Below, piece after piece: positions 1 through 7,542 of a stretch of DNA of 17,104 nucleotides. This DNA is from Chth-196 sp044370935 (GTDB lineage: Bacteria; Verrucomicrobiota; Verrucomicrobiia; Chthoniobacterales; Chthoniobacteraceae). Position numbers and translations under genes: made by a program. The DNA is taken from contig JBILUQ010000058.1 in NCBI GenBank assembly GCA_044370935.1, positions 1-17,104 of the forward strand, read 5' to 3'. The notes beneath the pieces are model-generated. The model did not search any database and was not told where the DNA came from. It was given only the letters and a program-made list of their open reading frames with translations. Each line of letters begins with the position of its first letter. Positions within the stretch are counted from its first letter, which is position 1.

Positions 1-1
1 C

Positions 2-592
2 CTGTGGTTTCTGCAAAATGACCCCGAAGTGCCGCAGTCCATCCGGGACGAAGCGATGCAGTTGGGTTTCCCAAAAGACGAGTTCACGGACAACCGCCAT
101 CGTCCCCATCACATTTACGTGCGCGAAGGCCGGCGCATTTGGGGCGAATACAACTTCACCGAACGCGACGCCGCTCTGGACAACGCCACCGGCCTGCCCC
201 GCCGCAAACCCGATGGCATCGCTGTCGCCGAGTTCGGATTCGATTCGCACGGCGTTCACAAATACGACCCCGCGCATCCCGGCGTGCGCGAAGGCTACAT
301 CTTCATTGACCACCAGCCCTTGCAACTCCCGTACCGCATTCTTGTCCCTAAACGCGTGGATGGATTGCTGGTGCCCGTGGCGTGCAGCGCGAGCCATGTC
401 GGCTACCAGACCATCCGCATGGAACCCGTCTTCATGGCGCTCGGTGAAGCGTGTGGGATCGCGGCGAAGGCAGCCCTGGATGCGAACGTCGAGGCGCGAG
501 CCCTCGATGTGCAATCCCTGCAGAAAGAGATACTCAGACGTGGCGGCGTGATTCTTTACGAGCACACCGCACTGACGCCCGCTGGACTCTAA
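2..592 (+). CDS. FAD-dependent oxidoreductase, C-terminal part (5' end outside window)
   Basis: The frame is open from the first bases of the window to a TAA at 590-592, so only about 196 C-terminal residues are seen and the start lies upstream. The strongest signature is around 416-480, where the protein reads RMEPVFMALGEACGIAAKAA. This Arg-Met-Glu-Pro stretch with a Gly/Ala-rich helix is typical of the C-terminal flavin-contacting region of the FAD_oxidored family (PF12831). The preceding segment (LVPKRVDGLLVPVACSASH) is also typical. The family is common in Verrucomicrobiota and Planctomycetota, often near carbohydrate genes. Its substrates are mostly unknown, and the N-terminal Rossmann motif and any signal peptide cannot be checked here. 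The gene ends directly against an isomerase relic in another frame. The family call is fairly secure; the reaction is unknown. Confidence 0.8.
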   Translation: MWFLQNDPEVPQSIRDEAMQLGFPKDEFTDNRHRPHHIYVREGRRIWGEYNFTERDAALDNATGLPRRKPDGIAVAEFGFDSHGVHKYDPAHPGVREGYIFIDHQPLQLPYRILVPKRVDGLLVPVACSASHVGYQTIRMEPVFMALGEACGIAAKAALDANVEARALDVQSLQKEILRRGGVILYEHTALTPAGL

Positions 593-834
593 AAGAGCGC
601 ATCTGCTCGCTGCATCTCAAGGATCTGGCTCGCGATACGAAGTCGGACGTGGCCCATCCCAAGTCTGCGCGTCCGCTGATGGTGCGTCTTTCGGCGGGCC
701 GCGCGGATATTCCGGCGGTGATTGCGGCTGCAAAGGCGAAGGGTGTGTCGCATTTCATTATCGAAGACGAGAGTCCCAACGCAGGTTCTCAGCTCCCCGA
801 AAGCTTGCAGGCAGTGAAGTCTCAGTTGTGCTGA
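592..834 (+). pseudogene. Relic of a sugar phosphate isomerase/epimerase (C-terminal ~80 residues only)
   Basis: Starting at the last bases of the oxidoreductase stop codon, but in a different frame, the DNA encodes KERICSLHLKDLA, then GRADIPAVIAAAKAKGVSHF, then IIEDESPNAGSQLPESLQAV, ending in TGA at 832-834. The HLKD motif, the G-x-x-DIPAV segment and the IIEDE(S/T)P ending are the usual C-terminal elements of xylose-isomerase-like TIM-barrel sugar phosphate isomerase/epimerases (AP endonuclease family 2 superfamily). A complete protein is about 280-320 residues; here the barrel's first three quarters are missing. There is no plausible start codon or ribosome binding site for a stand-alone peptide. 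The upstream part of the same frame is the shadow of the oxidoreductase gene. The simplest reading is a deletion that fused the tail of an isomerase gene to the end of the oxidoreductase gene. A frameshift or assembly error is possible but would still leave most of the barrel missing. Confidence 0.6.
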
Positions 835-862
835 ATACCGCGAAGATACCCCGCCGCAGTCT

Positions 863-2461
863 TTATTTCTTGGCGGCGGCGTCTGCCGGCCACTCGTCTG
901 TGCGGAAGGGTGAGGCGGGGAGGCCCGCAGCGTTGTAAAGGTTGCACTCTGGGAAGTCCTGCCATGCGTAGCGCACGGCCACTGGTGCAGCAACGTCCGG
1001 GCTGCTGACCGCAACGCTGTCGCCAGCGATCGTGGCCACGGCGGGTTTCCACTGCTGGTCGGCACCAGCGATCTGGAACCCAGACACAGACCCTCCGTCC
1101 TTGGTTTTAAGTCCGCCTCCAGCTTGGCTGAAAGCGACTGTCATTGTGTTGCCTTGGATCGATGAGCCAACCGGCAACGGTCCGCCCGTTGCCGGCACGT
1201 TCTTGCCGTAAACCGTGCCAAATGCCCACAGCGAGAGGCGGCGACCCACCTCCTGTTTGTTGGTCGGGTGGATGTTTTTTGGGTCGCCGATGTCGATCGT
1301 GACAGCCATGCCGGTCCTCGGCAGAACGGTTGCCTTGAGCATCGCCTCACGCATCCGGGGCCACGTTTCCCCGGGCGAGGTGAAACCCGGCAGTTGCACC
1401 CATGCAAAGGGTAGCTCCTCGTGCCAGAGCGCGCGCCAGCTTGTCACGAGCTCGGTGAGCAGCTTGTGATAGAGATCAGGATTACCCGCGTTGCTTTCGC
1501 CTTGGTACCAGAGGATTCCACGAAGACTGAAAGGAATAAGGTTGAAGATTTTACCATTGTACAGCCCCCCCGGCGGCCCCTTGCGCTTGCGGATCGCAAG
1601 CACATCCGTGGGCCTGGGAGGCGGGGCTTTCTTTTCTTCAACGGCCTGCTCAGCGGCAAGTTTCCATGCAGCCAGCTTTGCTTCGTAGTCAGCCATCACT
1701 TTCGCTTCGTCGAAACTCGTGTAACCGCGCAGCATCGAGTCGTAGTTTGCCTTGGTTTTTTCATCGGAGCACTGGGCCTCCGCAGGAATCCAGTACTCGA
1801 TCTGTGTCGCGCCGCTTGCCGAGCAGATGAGCCCCACGGGAACATCCAATTCGCGGTGCACTTCGCGGCCGAAAAAATAGAGGGTCGCGGAAAACCGGCG
1901 GACGCTCTCCGGCGTGCACACCTGCCAGCCTCCCCTGCCCTCGGGCATCGGCTTTTGCGCAGGACCTGACGCTTCGCCATAGTAACGGATCAGCGGCAGA
2001 TTGGCACAGGCCTTTTCCGCCTCAAAATCGTTCGCCGAGCCCACGCTCATCTCCATGTTCGACTGACCCGATCCGAGCCACACCTCTCCCACCAGTACGT
2101 CCTGAATCGTCATGCCACGGCCTTCCCGGCCAGTCACGGTCAGCCTGCGCGGTTCGGCGGAGGCCATGAGGGGGTCGAGTTCGAGCGCCCACATCCCATC
2201 GGGGGCACTGTTGACGGACTTGGAACGACCGGCAAAGGAAACGGTCACAAGTTCGCCCGCTTCGGCCCAACCCCACACAGCGACAGGCTTCTCACGCTGC
2301 AGAACCATATGATCAGCAAACGGGGAACCTAGCCGGAGCTCGGCGGCAAAGGCACTGATCATTCCGTGTCCAAACACGGTTACGAAAGCAAGCAGCCATG
2401 TCACAACCATCACTTTGGGCGTGTTGCACTTGTTCTCAAAGGGTGTTCCTTGGGGCTTCAT
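863..2461 (-). CDS. Sialate O-acetylesterase family protein (SGNH-type), exported
   Basis: A 532-residue protein of the sialate O-acetylesterase/SASA family (PF03629), which removes O-acetyl groups from sialic acids or other glycans. The catalytic landmarks are visible: GSGQSNM at 131-136 with nucleophile Ser134, SASGATQIEYW at 214-224, WYQGESNA at 318-325, and DIGDPKNIHP at 390-399, which supplies the Asp-x-x-His-type pair with His398 as likely base. An N-terminal hydrophobic stretch (about 18-39, ending in SAFAA) predicts Sec export. The charged Lys/Glu/Ala-rich segment at about 235-290 is a usual insertion in bacterial members. The ATG at 2461 gives a long n-region; Met18 (codon 2408-2410) would give a tighter signal peptide, and neither start has a Shine-Dalgarno. 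The gene is divergent from the DUF1080 operon and convergent with the oxidoreductase. Family is certain; the substrate could be acetylated hemicellulose or another glycan rather than sialic acid. Confidence 0.92.
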   Translation of the reverse strand: MKPQGTPFENKCNTPKVMVVTWLLAFVTVFGHGMISAFAAELRLGSPFADHMVLQREKPVAVWGWAEAGELVTVSFAGRSKSVNSAPDGMWALELDPLMASAEPRRLTVTGREGRGMTIQDVLVGEVWLGSGQSNMEMSVGSANDFEAEKACANLPLIRYYGEASGPAQKPMPEGRGGWQVCTPESVRRFSATLYFFGREVHRELDVPVGLICSASGATQIEYWIPAEAQCSDEKTKANYDSMLRGYTSFDEAKVMADYEAKLAAWKLAAEQAVEEKKAPPPRPTDVLAIRKRKGPPGGLYNGKIFNLIPFSLRGILWYQGESNAGNPDLYHKLLTELVTSWRALWHEELPFAWVQLPGFTSPGETWPRMREAMLKATVLPRTGMAVTIDIGDPKNIHPTNKQEVGRRLSLWAFGTVYGKNVPATGGPLPVGSSIQGNTMTVAFSQAGGGLKTKDGGSVSGFQIAGADQQWKPAVATIAGDSVAVSSPDVAAPVAVRYAWQDFPECNLYNAAGLPASPFRTDEWPADAAAKK

Positions 2462-2713
2462 GGGGGGCGTTCAATCAACCGGCTACAGTCGCCTCGAGAG
2501 TGTGGCGGAAAAAGTCGCAACACACACCATCCATCTCCGACTATGTTTTGTTTGTTTTTTGTAATGGCCAACGGCATGGCGGATTCCGAGCGGTTGAGAG
2601 CGCCTTCATTGAACCTCCGAAAACTCCACCCGTCCGCTTCGATGCGGGGGAGATAAAGACTCAGATTGGTTGTGCCCGCGAACCACCCTCGTCTCCCTAT
2701 GCTTTAAAAGCAT

Positions 2714-2730
2714 CCCCCCCCTTTTTTTTT
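2714..2730. repeat. Homopolymer tract C8T9 (A9G8 on the other strand)
   Basis: Eight C residues are followed directly by nine T residues. It is the longest pure pyrimidine run noticed in the window. It lies about 95 nt before the DUF1080 start and about 253 nt before the esterase start. Tracts of this kind can slip during replication or form unusual helices; here any role is inference. Confidence 0.7.
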
Positions 2731-2741
2731 CACAGGGCACA

Positions 2742-2763
2742 TCCGGCCCGATTTTAGGCCGGA
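2742..2763. repeat. Small inverted repeat in the DUF1080 leader
   Basis: TCCGGCC (2742-2748) and GGCCGGA (2757-2763) form a perfect 7-bp stem with an 8-nt loop, about 60 nt upstream of the DUF1080 ATG. There is no T run after it, so it is not an obvious terminator. It could be an operator-like dyad or leader hairpin, or chance. Confidence 0.4.
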
Positions 2764-2824
2764 CTTAATCAGGATCGACTATTGAGTTGCAGCGTTGCGG
2801 CGCTGCTCGCTAAGACATCAAACC

Positions 2825-3553
2825 ATGCCCCCCGTCATCCCAATCCTGCTCACCGTTGCGTCCATTATCGGTTTTCAAGCGACGCTTTCCGCCGAGCCCG
2901 CCGCCCCCGAAGGTTTTCGAGCGCTTTTCAATGGAAAAGACCTCACCGGTTGGTACGGATGGAATCCGCACTCCACCGTGAAGCTTCAAGGCGACAAGCT
3001 CTCGGAGGCCCTAAAGACGCAGCGCAACAATTTCACTTCGCACTGGCGCGTGGACAATGAGGAATTGTTGAACGTGGGCACCGGACCCTACGCCTGCACC
3101 GAGGAGCAATTCGGCGACATTGAACTGCTCATCGATTACAAAACGGTGCCGAAAGCTGACAGCGGCATCTACCTCCGGGGAACTCCCCAGGTGCAAATTT
3201 GGGATTGGAACCAGATTTTTGATCCGCAAAAACCAGATCGACGTCCGCATCTTGGTTCGGGCGGACTCTTCAACAACACCCCAAACGCGCCCGGTCGGGA
3301 TCCGCTGCTGCTTGCCGACAACCCCTTTGGCGAGTGGAACCATTTTCGAATCAAGCAGGTCGTCTCCAAAACATGGGTTTGGCTCAACGGAAAAATCGTG
3401 GTCGACGGCGCTGTGATGGAAAACTTCTGGAATCGGGAGGAGCCCCTGCCCCCGACTGGGCCGATCATGCTGCAGACACACGGAGGTGAGATCCGCTGGA
3501 AGAATATCTACGTCCGGGAAATCACGGATACGGAGAAAAACGCCAAACCTTAG
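2825..3553 (+). CDS. DUF1080 / 3-keto-disaccharide hydrolase domain protein, exported
   Basis: A 242-residue protein made of one DUF1080 domain (PF06439, LamG/GH16-like jelly roll, called 3-keto-disaccharide hydrolase). Diagnostic segments are EGFRALFNGKDLTGWYGW (29-46), the GDIELLIDYK strand (97-106), DSGIYLRG (112-119), NPFGEWNHFRI (166-176), VWLNGKIVVDG (185-195) and the closing IMLQTHGGEIRWKNIYVREI (214-233). Studied relatives cleave 3-keto-glycosides made by a sugar 3-dehydrogenase. The ATG at 2825 was chosen because it begins a short signal peptide (about 1-24, cleaved near LSA-EP); a TTG 30 nt earlier only adds a charged extension. There is no Shine-Dalgarno. It is the first gene of a five-gene + strand run and lies 125 nt before two Gfo/Idh/MocA genes, a pairing that fits a 3-keto-sugar route. 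The family is secure; the activity is inferred. Confidence 0.92.
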   Translation: MPPVIPILLTVASIIGFQATLSAEPAAPEGFRALFNGKDLTGWYGWNPHSTVKLQGDKLSEALKTQRNNFTSHWRVDNEELLNVGTGPYACTEEQFGDIELLIDYKTVPKADSGIYLRGTPQVQIWDWNQIFDPQKPDRRPHLGSGGLFNNTPNAPGRDPLLLADNPFGEWNHFRIKQVVSKTWVWLNGKIVVDGAVMENFWNREEPLPPTGPIMLQTHGGEIRWKNIYVREITDTEKNAKP

Positions 3554-3678
3554 GGCGCGGTCGTTTCGCGGGGTGGATGTCGCACTTTGCTTTACATCCG
3601 AGTGGGCAACCCTAACTTCAGTATACCGGATACGCGGAGCGCCCCCTCCCGCACTCCCCTGCCCTCAAAATCCCCCCA

Positions 3679-4698
3679 ATGCAACGATCCCCCCTCATAC
3701 CGGTGCTTGCCGCCATCTTTCTAGCCGCTCCCTTGAGTGCAGAAGAGTCCGTCCAACCCTTGCGCGCGGGCATCATCGGGCTCGACACCTCCCACGTGCC
3801 AGCCTTCACGAAACTCTTCAACGGACCGAAGGCTGATGGCGACCTGGCCGGGATCAAAGTCGTTGCAGGATTTCCGGGCGGCACGGACATGCCTGCGAGC
3901 CGGGACCGCGTCGCAAAGTTCACCGAGCAGGTGCGAGAAATGGGGGTGGAGATTGTGGCGAGTATTCCCGCACTACTGGAGAAGGTGGACGTCGTGCTGC
4001 TCGAAAGTGTTGACGGCCGGATTCATCTTGAGGAATGCAAGCAAGTGTTTCCGAGCGGAAAGCCCGTATTCATTGACAAGCCCGTCGCAGGGACATTGGC
4101 AGAGGCGATCATGATTTTTGAACTCGCGAAACAACACCACGTGAAATGTTTCTCGAGTTCATCTGCTCGGTTCGGCGATGACCTGCGGGGCCTGCTCAAC
4201 AACGAATCGGTGGGCGATATTATCGGCGCGAGCACATGGGGACCGTGCTCCTACCAGCCGGGAACTCCGGATCTCTTCTTCTATGCAATTCACGGGGTGG
4301 AGTCGCTCTTTACGGTCATGGGGCCGGGATGCTTAACGGTGACCCGAACCAAAACTCCACAGCACGACCAGACCACGGGGGTTTGGAAAGACGGCCGGAT
4401 TGGGACATACCGCGGCATTGTGAAGGGGAAAGCAGAATTCGGAGCGACCGTTTACGGCGCGAAATCAGTCGGGCATGGAGGAAAAACCATCAGCTACGAG
4501 GCGCTTTGCCGGCAGATCGGGAAGTTTTTCCGCACCGGCATACCGCCTGTTAGCCAAGCGGAGACACTCGAGATTTTCGCATTCATGGAGGCCGCCGACG
4601 AAAGCGTGAGACAGGGAGGAAAACCCGTCGAGGTTGCCGCGGTACTGCTGAAGGCGCAAAACGAGGCCGCTCAAAAGGCGGCGGAACTGAACAAATAA
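3679..4698 (+). CDS. Gfo/Idh/MocA-like oxidoreductase, Sec-exported, divergent nucleotide-binding motif
   Basis: A 339-residue protein with the plan of the Gfo/Idh/MocA family: an N-terminal Rossmann-like domain (about 28-155) and a C-terminal alpha/beta domain. The line (V)FIDKPVAGTLAEA at 131-143 matches the family's catalytic EKP motif, here DKP with Lys134, and YAIHG at 202-206 provides the usual C-domain histidine. The cofactor loop reads GIIGLDTSHV (31-40) instead of G-x-G-x-x-G/A, so NAD(P) binding is uncertain. Residues 1-21 (MQRSPLIPVLAAIFLAAPLS-A) are a Sec signal peptide, which is unusual because cytoplasmic NAD(P) would not be available outside the membrane. It is followed after 15 nt by a second, Tat-exported member of the same family. 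The start is the first ATG and has no Shine-Dalgarno, only C-rich DNA before it. Family confidence is high; a sugar-binding or cofactor-retaining role is possible. Confidence 0.82.
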   Translation: MQRSPLIPVLAAIFLAAPLSAEESVQPLRAGIIGLDTSHVPAFTKLFNGPKADGDLAGIKVVAGFPGGTDMPASRDRVAKFTEQVREMGVEIVASIPALLEKVDVVLLESVDGRIHLEECKQVFPSGKPVFIDKPVAGTLAEAIMIFELAKQHHVKCFSSSSARFGDDLRGLLNNESVGDIIGASTWGPCSYQPGTPDLFFYAIHGVESLFTVMGPGCLTVTRTKTPQHDQTTGVWKDGRIGTYRGIVKGKAEFGATVYGAKSVGHGGKTISYEALCRQIGKFFRTGIPPVSQAETLEIFAFMEAADESVRQGGKPVEVAAVLLKAQNEAAQKAAELNK

Positions 4699-4713
4699 CC
4701 CACTTTACCGCGT

Positions 4714-6165
4714 ATGAAGTCCATCACCCGCCGTCGCTTTTTTGAAGACTCTCTCATGACCGCCGCTGCGCTCACCGTGTCGACGCCGACGCGAGGCGCA
4801 GAATCCGCGTCGGATTCAAAATCGTCCACATCTCCGAACTCAAAAATCAACGCCGCCATCATTGGGTGTGGGATCCGCGGAAAGGCGCATGCGCGGGAGC
4901 TCGCAAAATTACCGGAGTGCGAAGTCACCACCGTGTGTGATGCGGATCTGGACCGCGCCGATGAAATAGGAGCGCTGTTAGTCGAACTTCAGCGTCCCTT
5001 GCCGCGGAAAGTGCAGGATATGCGCGATGTTTTCGCGGACCGTTCAATCGATGTGGTGTTCATCGCGACGCCAAATCACTGGCATGCGCTAGCGTCGATT
5101 TGGGCGATGGAAGCTGGCAAGGACGTGTACGTCGAAAAACCGGTGAGTCACAATGTCAGCGAGGGACGCCGGATCGTCGACACGGCGCGCAAATTAAACC
5201 GCATCTGTCAGACTGGAACCCAAAACCGCTCGCGTGGTGCACTGGCCGAGGCGGTGCGCCACATGCGGGATGGCAAGCTGGGCGAAGTGCGGCTTGCGCG
5301 GAGCGTTTTCTACAGTGGCCGCTCCTCCATCGGCGGACCGGTGGAATGCCCAATGCCGCCGCGATGCGACTATAACCTGTGGGCTGGCCCGGCTCCGCTG
5401 AGCAAGCTTTCACGCGCAAAGTTCCACTACGACTGGCATTGGATGTGGGAGACTGGCAATGGTGAAATCGGCAACAGCAACGTGCACTCTATCGATATCT
5501 GCCGCTGGGGCCTCGGGGTTTCAGGACTGGGAAAAAGTGTGCTTAGCTATGGCGGCCGGTTCGGTTATCAGGACGTGGCCGACACGCCAAATTCGCAAGT
5601 GGCCATCTACGATTTTGGGGATAAAACGATTGTGTCTGAAACTCGCAATTTAAAGACCGCCCCTTTTCATCCGAGCATCAAGTCCATGTGGTTTTTCTAC
5701 GGAAGCGAAGGAATCATTGCTGATACCCACCTTTTCGATCTGAACGGAAATTTAATCCGTCCGTTTGATGCAAAATCAGAAAATCATTTTGCAAACTTTC
5801 TCAGGGCTGTGCGCTCGAGAGATCACGCTGATTTGGCCGCGGATATTCTCGAGGGACACCAGTCCTCAGCGCTTTGCCACATCGCGAACATCTCGTTTCG
5901 GACCGGCGCGCCGGCGTCGAGTGAAGAGATTCGCGCACGGCTGGGATTAGTTCAATCGCACGACGATGTTCAAGGTACTTTTGAAAAAGCACGTGAGTAC
6001 CTGAGCGCTGCCGGAGTGAATCCTGATATGGAGAAAGTCACACTCGGGCAACATTTGCATTTAGCGGCGCACAAGGAGGAGTTTCTCGAAAACCAAGCGG
6101 CGAATCGTCTTCTCACCAGAGAATATCGTTCTCCCTTCAAACTACCCAGCACCTCGCCAATTTAA
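4714..6165 (+). CDS. Gfo/Idh/MocA family oxidoreductase, Tat-exported
   Basis: A 483-residue protein starting with a twin-arginine signal (TRRRFF, residues 5-10, then a hydrophobic Ala/Leu/Thr stretch), as is typical for the large exported Gfo/Idh/MocA group of Planctomycetota and Verrucomicrobiota. The Rossmann motif is canonical: AAIIGCGIRGKAH (47-59). IATPNHWHA (118-126) and YVEKPVSHN (139-147), with catalytic-site Lys142, follow. The C-terminal domain includes GPAPLSKLSRAKFHYDWHW (225-243) and GNSNVHSIDICRW (253-265), the expected region for active-site His258 and Asp261. Tat export suggests that it folds with NAD(P) bound in the cytoplasm before transport. Members act on sugars or cyclitols, often at C3. 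It lies 15 nt after the divergent Gfo protein and 4 nt before the M19 gene, so it is almost certainly cotranscribed with both. The substrate is unknown. Confidence 0.93.
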   Translation: MKSITRRRFFEDSLMTAAALTVSTPTRGAESASDSKSSTSPNSKINAAIIGCGIRGKAHARELAKLPECEVTTVCDADLDRADEIGALLVELQRPLPRKVQDMRDVFADRSIDVVFIATPNHWHALASIWAMEAGKDVYVEKPVSHNVSEGRRIVDTARKLNRICQTGTQNRSRGALAEAVRHMRDGKLGEVRLARSVFYSGRSSIGGPVECPMPPRCDYNLWAGPAPLSKLSRAKFHYDWHWMWETGNGEIGNSNVHSIDICRWGLGVSGLGKSVLSYGGRFGYQDVADTPNSQVAIYDFGDKTIVSETRNLKTAPFHPSIKSMWFFYGSEGIIADTHLFDLNGNLIRPFDAKSENHFANFLRAVRSRDHADLAADILEGHQSSALCHIANISFRTGAPASSEEIRARLGLVQSHDDVQGTFEKAREYLSAAGVNPDMEKVTLGQHLHLAAHKEEFLENQAANRLLTREYRSPFKLPSTSPI

Positions 6166-6169
6166 GCAA

Positions 6170-7525
6170 GTGAGTGCAATCGATCTTTCCCGAAGAGCGT
6201 TTCTGCGCACCTGCGGCACTCTTTCCGTGCTAGGTGCCGCCGGCGCTGGGGCCCAGAGTCCGTTGCGCGCCGCAGCTTCGATTGAATCTGGCGAATCGTT
6301 GAATCCAAAAATACGGGAGGCAAGGGAGCTCTCCCTCTCCCTGTTAAAACCCTCGGCAAGAGATCTGGCTAGAGGGTTGGAATTGCATGCGGACGCCCTC
6401 GTGGTGGACGCCTATGGATTTGCACCGCGGGCGGCAGTGGACGGGCTCAAATTTAAAGAGGCCGTCGAGGCAGGCGCATCCGAGGCCGAGCTTGTGGATC
6501 TGCGGGAGGACATGTCGATGACTCGCTGGGCGACGGACGCGGCGGAGAGGAATGAGTTTTTGGATGCCATGCGGGCTGCAGGCGTGACCTGTATCTTTCA
6601 GAATGCCGGTGAAGAGGGCAGCGATCCGCTCCGGTTGATCAAACGGCTCGCAAGATTCACCTACGCGACCGATTTGGCTCGCGATGACTGCGCGAAGGCC
6701 GTTCGATCAAGCGAAGTCCAGGAGGCAAAAAAGCGGGGCAAGCACTGCCTTTTGTTCTCCGGAAATGGCGTGCCACTCAGGCAGGAATGGGAGTCCACCC
6801 GAGACGAGCTTCGGATGATCCGGATCTTCTACCAGCTTGGAATTCGAATGATGCACCTCACCTACAACCGGCGTAACCCGATCGGCGACGGTGCGGGCGA
6901 GCCTGGAAATGGCGGGTTGAGCGATTTTGGACACGCAGTGGTTGCGGAACTGAATCGTTGCGGCGTGATTGTTGACGTTGCTCATTCCGGTTGGCGCACA
7001 AGCCTCGAAGCGGCGCGCGCCTCGCAAAAACCAATGGTGGCCAGCCATTCGGCCTGTGGCGGACTTTACTCTCATTTTCGTGCAAAGCCGGATGAGGTTG
7101 TGAAAGCGATCTGCGACACTGATGGGTATATTGGTATCTGTGTGATCCCCCGCTTTCTGGGTGGCGACGGCGATATTCTTTCATTCTTAAATCAGATTGA
7201 TTACGCAGTGAAAAAATTCGGTGCCGAGCACGTGGCGATCGGCACGGATGTCGCACATGTTTCCGCTAACGAAGAAGTGCAGCGCGCGAAAATCCCTAAA
7301 CGTACCACTCCCAACCCCAAGGCTGCTCTTGGAAGCGAGCGCTGGGAGCACCTCTGGCCGGAGGACCATTTTGTGCCAAAGCCGCATGCGGAGAAGAGTC
7401 TGGCTTGGACAAATTGGCCCCTTTTCACGGTGGGGATGGTTCAGCGGGGCCACAAAGAGGAGGATATACGCAAAGTTCTCGGGAAAAATGTGCTGCGCGT
7501 CCTCTCGGCAAATCAGATTTCTTAA
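6170..7525 (+). CDS. Peptidase M19 (membrane dipeptidase) homologue, Tat-exported, with three metal ligands replaced
   Basis: A 451-residue protein of the renal/membrane dipeptidase family (M19). It has a strong twin-arginine signal, LSRRAFLRTCG (6-16), then a hydrophobic segment ending near AGAQS. Clear family stretches are FYQLGIRMMHLTYNRRN (220-236), GGLSDFG (248-254), CGVIVDVAHSG (264-274), VASHSACGG (290-298) and AIGTDVAH (356-363). Two zinc ligands are kept (His272, His293). The usual N-terminal His-x-Asp (DGHND in typical members) is replaced by VVDAYGF (78-84), and the bridging Glu of the EGG motif by FSGNG (196-200). A normal binuclear site therefore looks impossible, although His193 or other residues might substitute. 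The GTG at 6170, 4 nt after the previous stop, is the only sensible start that keeps the Tat motif. The gene sits inside the exported oxidoreductase operon, so it may act on a non-peptide substrate or only bind ligand. Confidence 0.88.
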   Translation: MSAIDLSRRAFLRTCGTLSVLGAAGAGAQSPLRAAASIESGESLNPKIREARELSLSLLKPSARDLARGLELHADALVVDAYGFAPRAAVDGLKFKEAVEAGASEAELVDLREDMSMTRWATDAAERNEFLDAMRAAGVTCIFQNAGEEGSDPLRLIKRLARFTYATDLARDDCAKAVRSSEVQEAKKRGKHCLLFSGNGVPLRQEWESTRDELRMIRIFYQLGIRMMHLTYNRRNPIGDGAGEPGNGGLSDFGHAVVAELNRCGVIVDVAHSGWRTSLEAARASQKPMVASHSACGGLYSHFRAKPDEVVKAICDTDGYIGICVIPRFLGGDGDILSFLNQIDYAVKKFGAEHVAIGTDVAHVSANEEVQRAKIPKRTTPNPKAALGSERWEHLWPEDHFVPKPHAEKSLAWTNWPLFTVGMVQRGHKEEDIRKVLGKNVLRVLSANQIS

Positions 7526-7542
7526 TCTCTCCCCTGCCAAAA

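Larger units (their letters stand above)
2462..2824. other. Intergenic region between divergent esterase and DUF1080 genes
   Basis: This 363-bp stretch must hold the promoters for both divergent transcription units. No convincing sigma70-type -35/-10 pair with normal spacing could be found on either strand. It contains a T/G-rich stretch around 2541-2560, a C8T9 tract at 2714-2730 and a hairpin at 2742-2763, listed separately. Open frames crossing it encode nothing recognisable and start inside the neighbouring gene's shadow. Confidence 0.5.

Noticed and set aside
851..879. Inverted repeat CCGCCGC / GCGGCGG around the esterase stop codon, considered as a bidirectional terminator
   Set aside because: There is no T run after the stem in either direction, and the right arm is explained by Ala-rich codons at the esterase C-terminus.
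1421..1969. A 182-codon + strand open frame opposite the sialate O-acetylesterase gene
   Set aside because: The minus strand encodes all catalytic blocks of the esterase here; the opposite frame is a shadow.
3575..3599. Inverted repeat GGATGT / ACATCC between the DUF1080 and divergent Gfo genes
   Set aside because: The stem is only 6 bp with a 13-nt loop and no T run; too weak to call a terminator or operator.
3591..3627. Possible promoter (TTTACA with a later TATAC) before the divergent Gfo gene
   Set aside because: Spacing between the boxes is about 25 nt, outside the normal sigma70 range.
5903..5914. Perfect 12-bp palindrome CCGGCGCGCCGG
   Set aside because: It lies within the Tat-exported Gfo/Idh/MocA coding region and is made of common GC-rich codons; no loop or partner site was seen.
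7405..7542. A 46-codon N-terminal extension of the propeller protein
   Set aside because: It overlaps the end of the M19 gene, lacks family sequence and would bury the signal peptide that begins at 7543.
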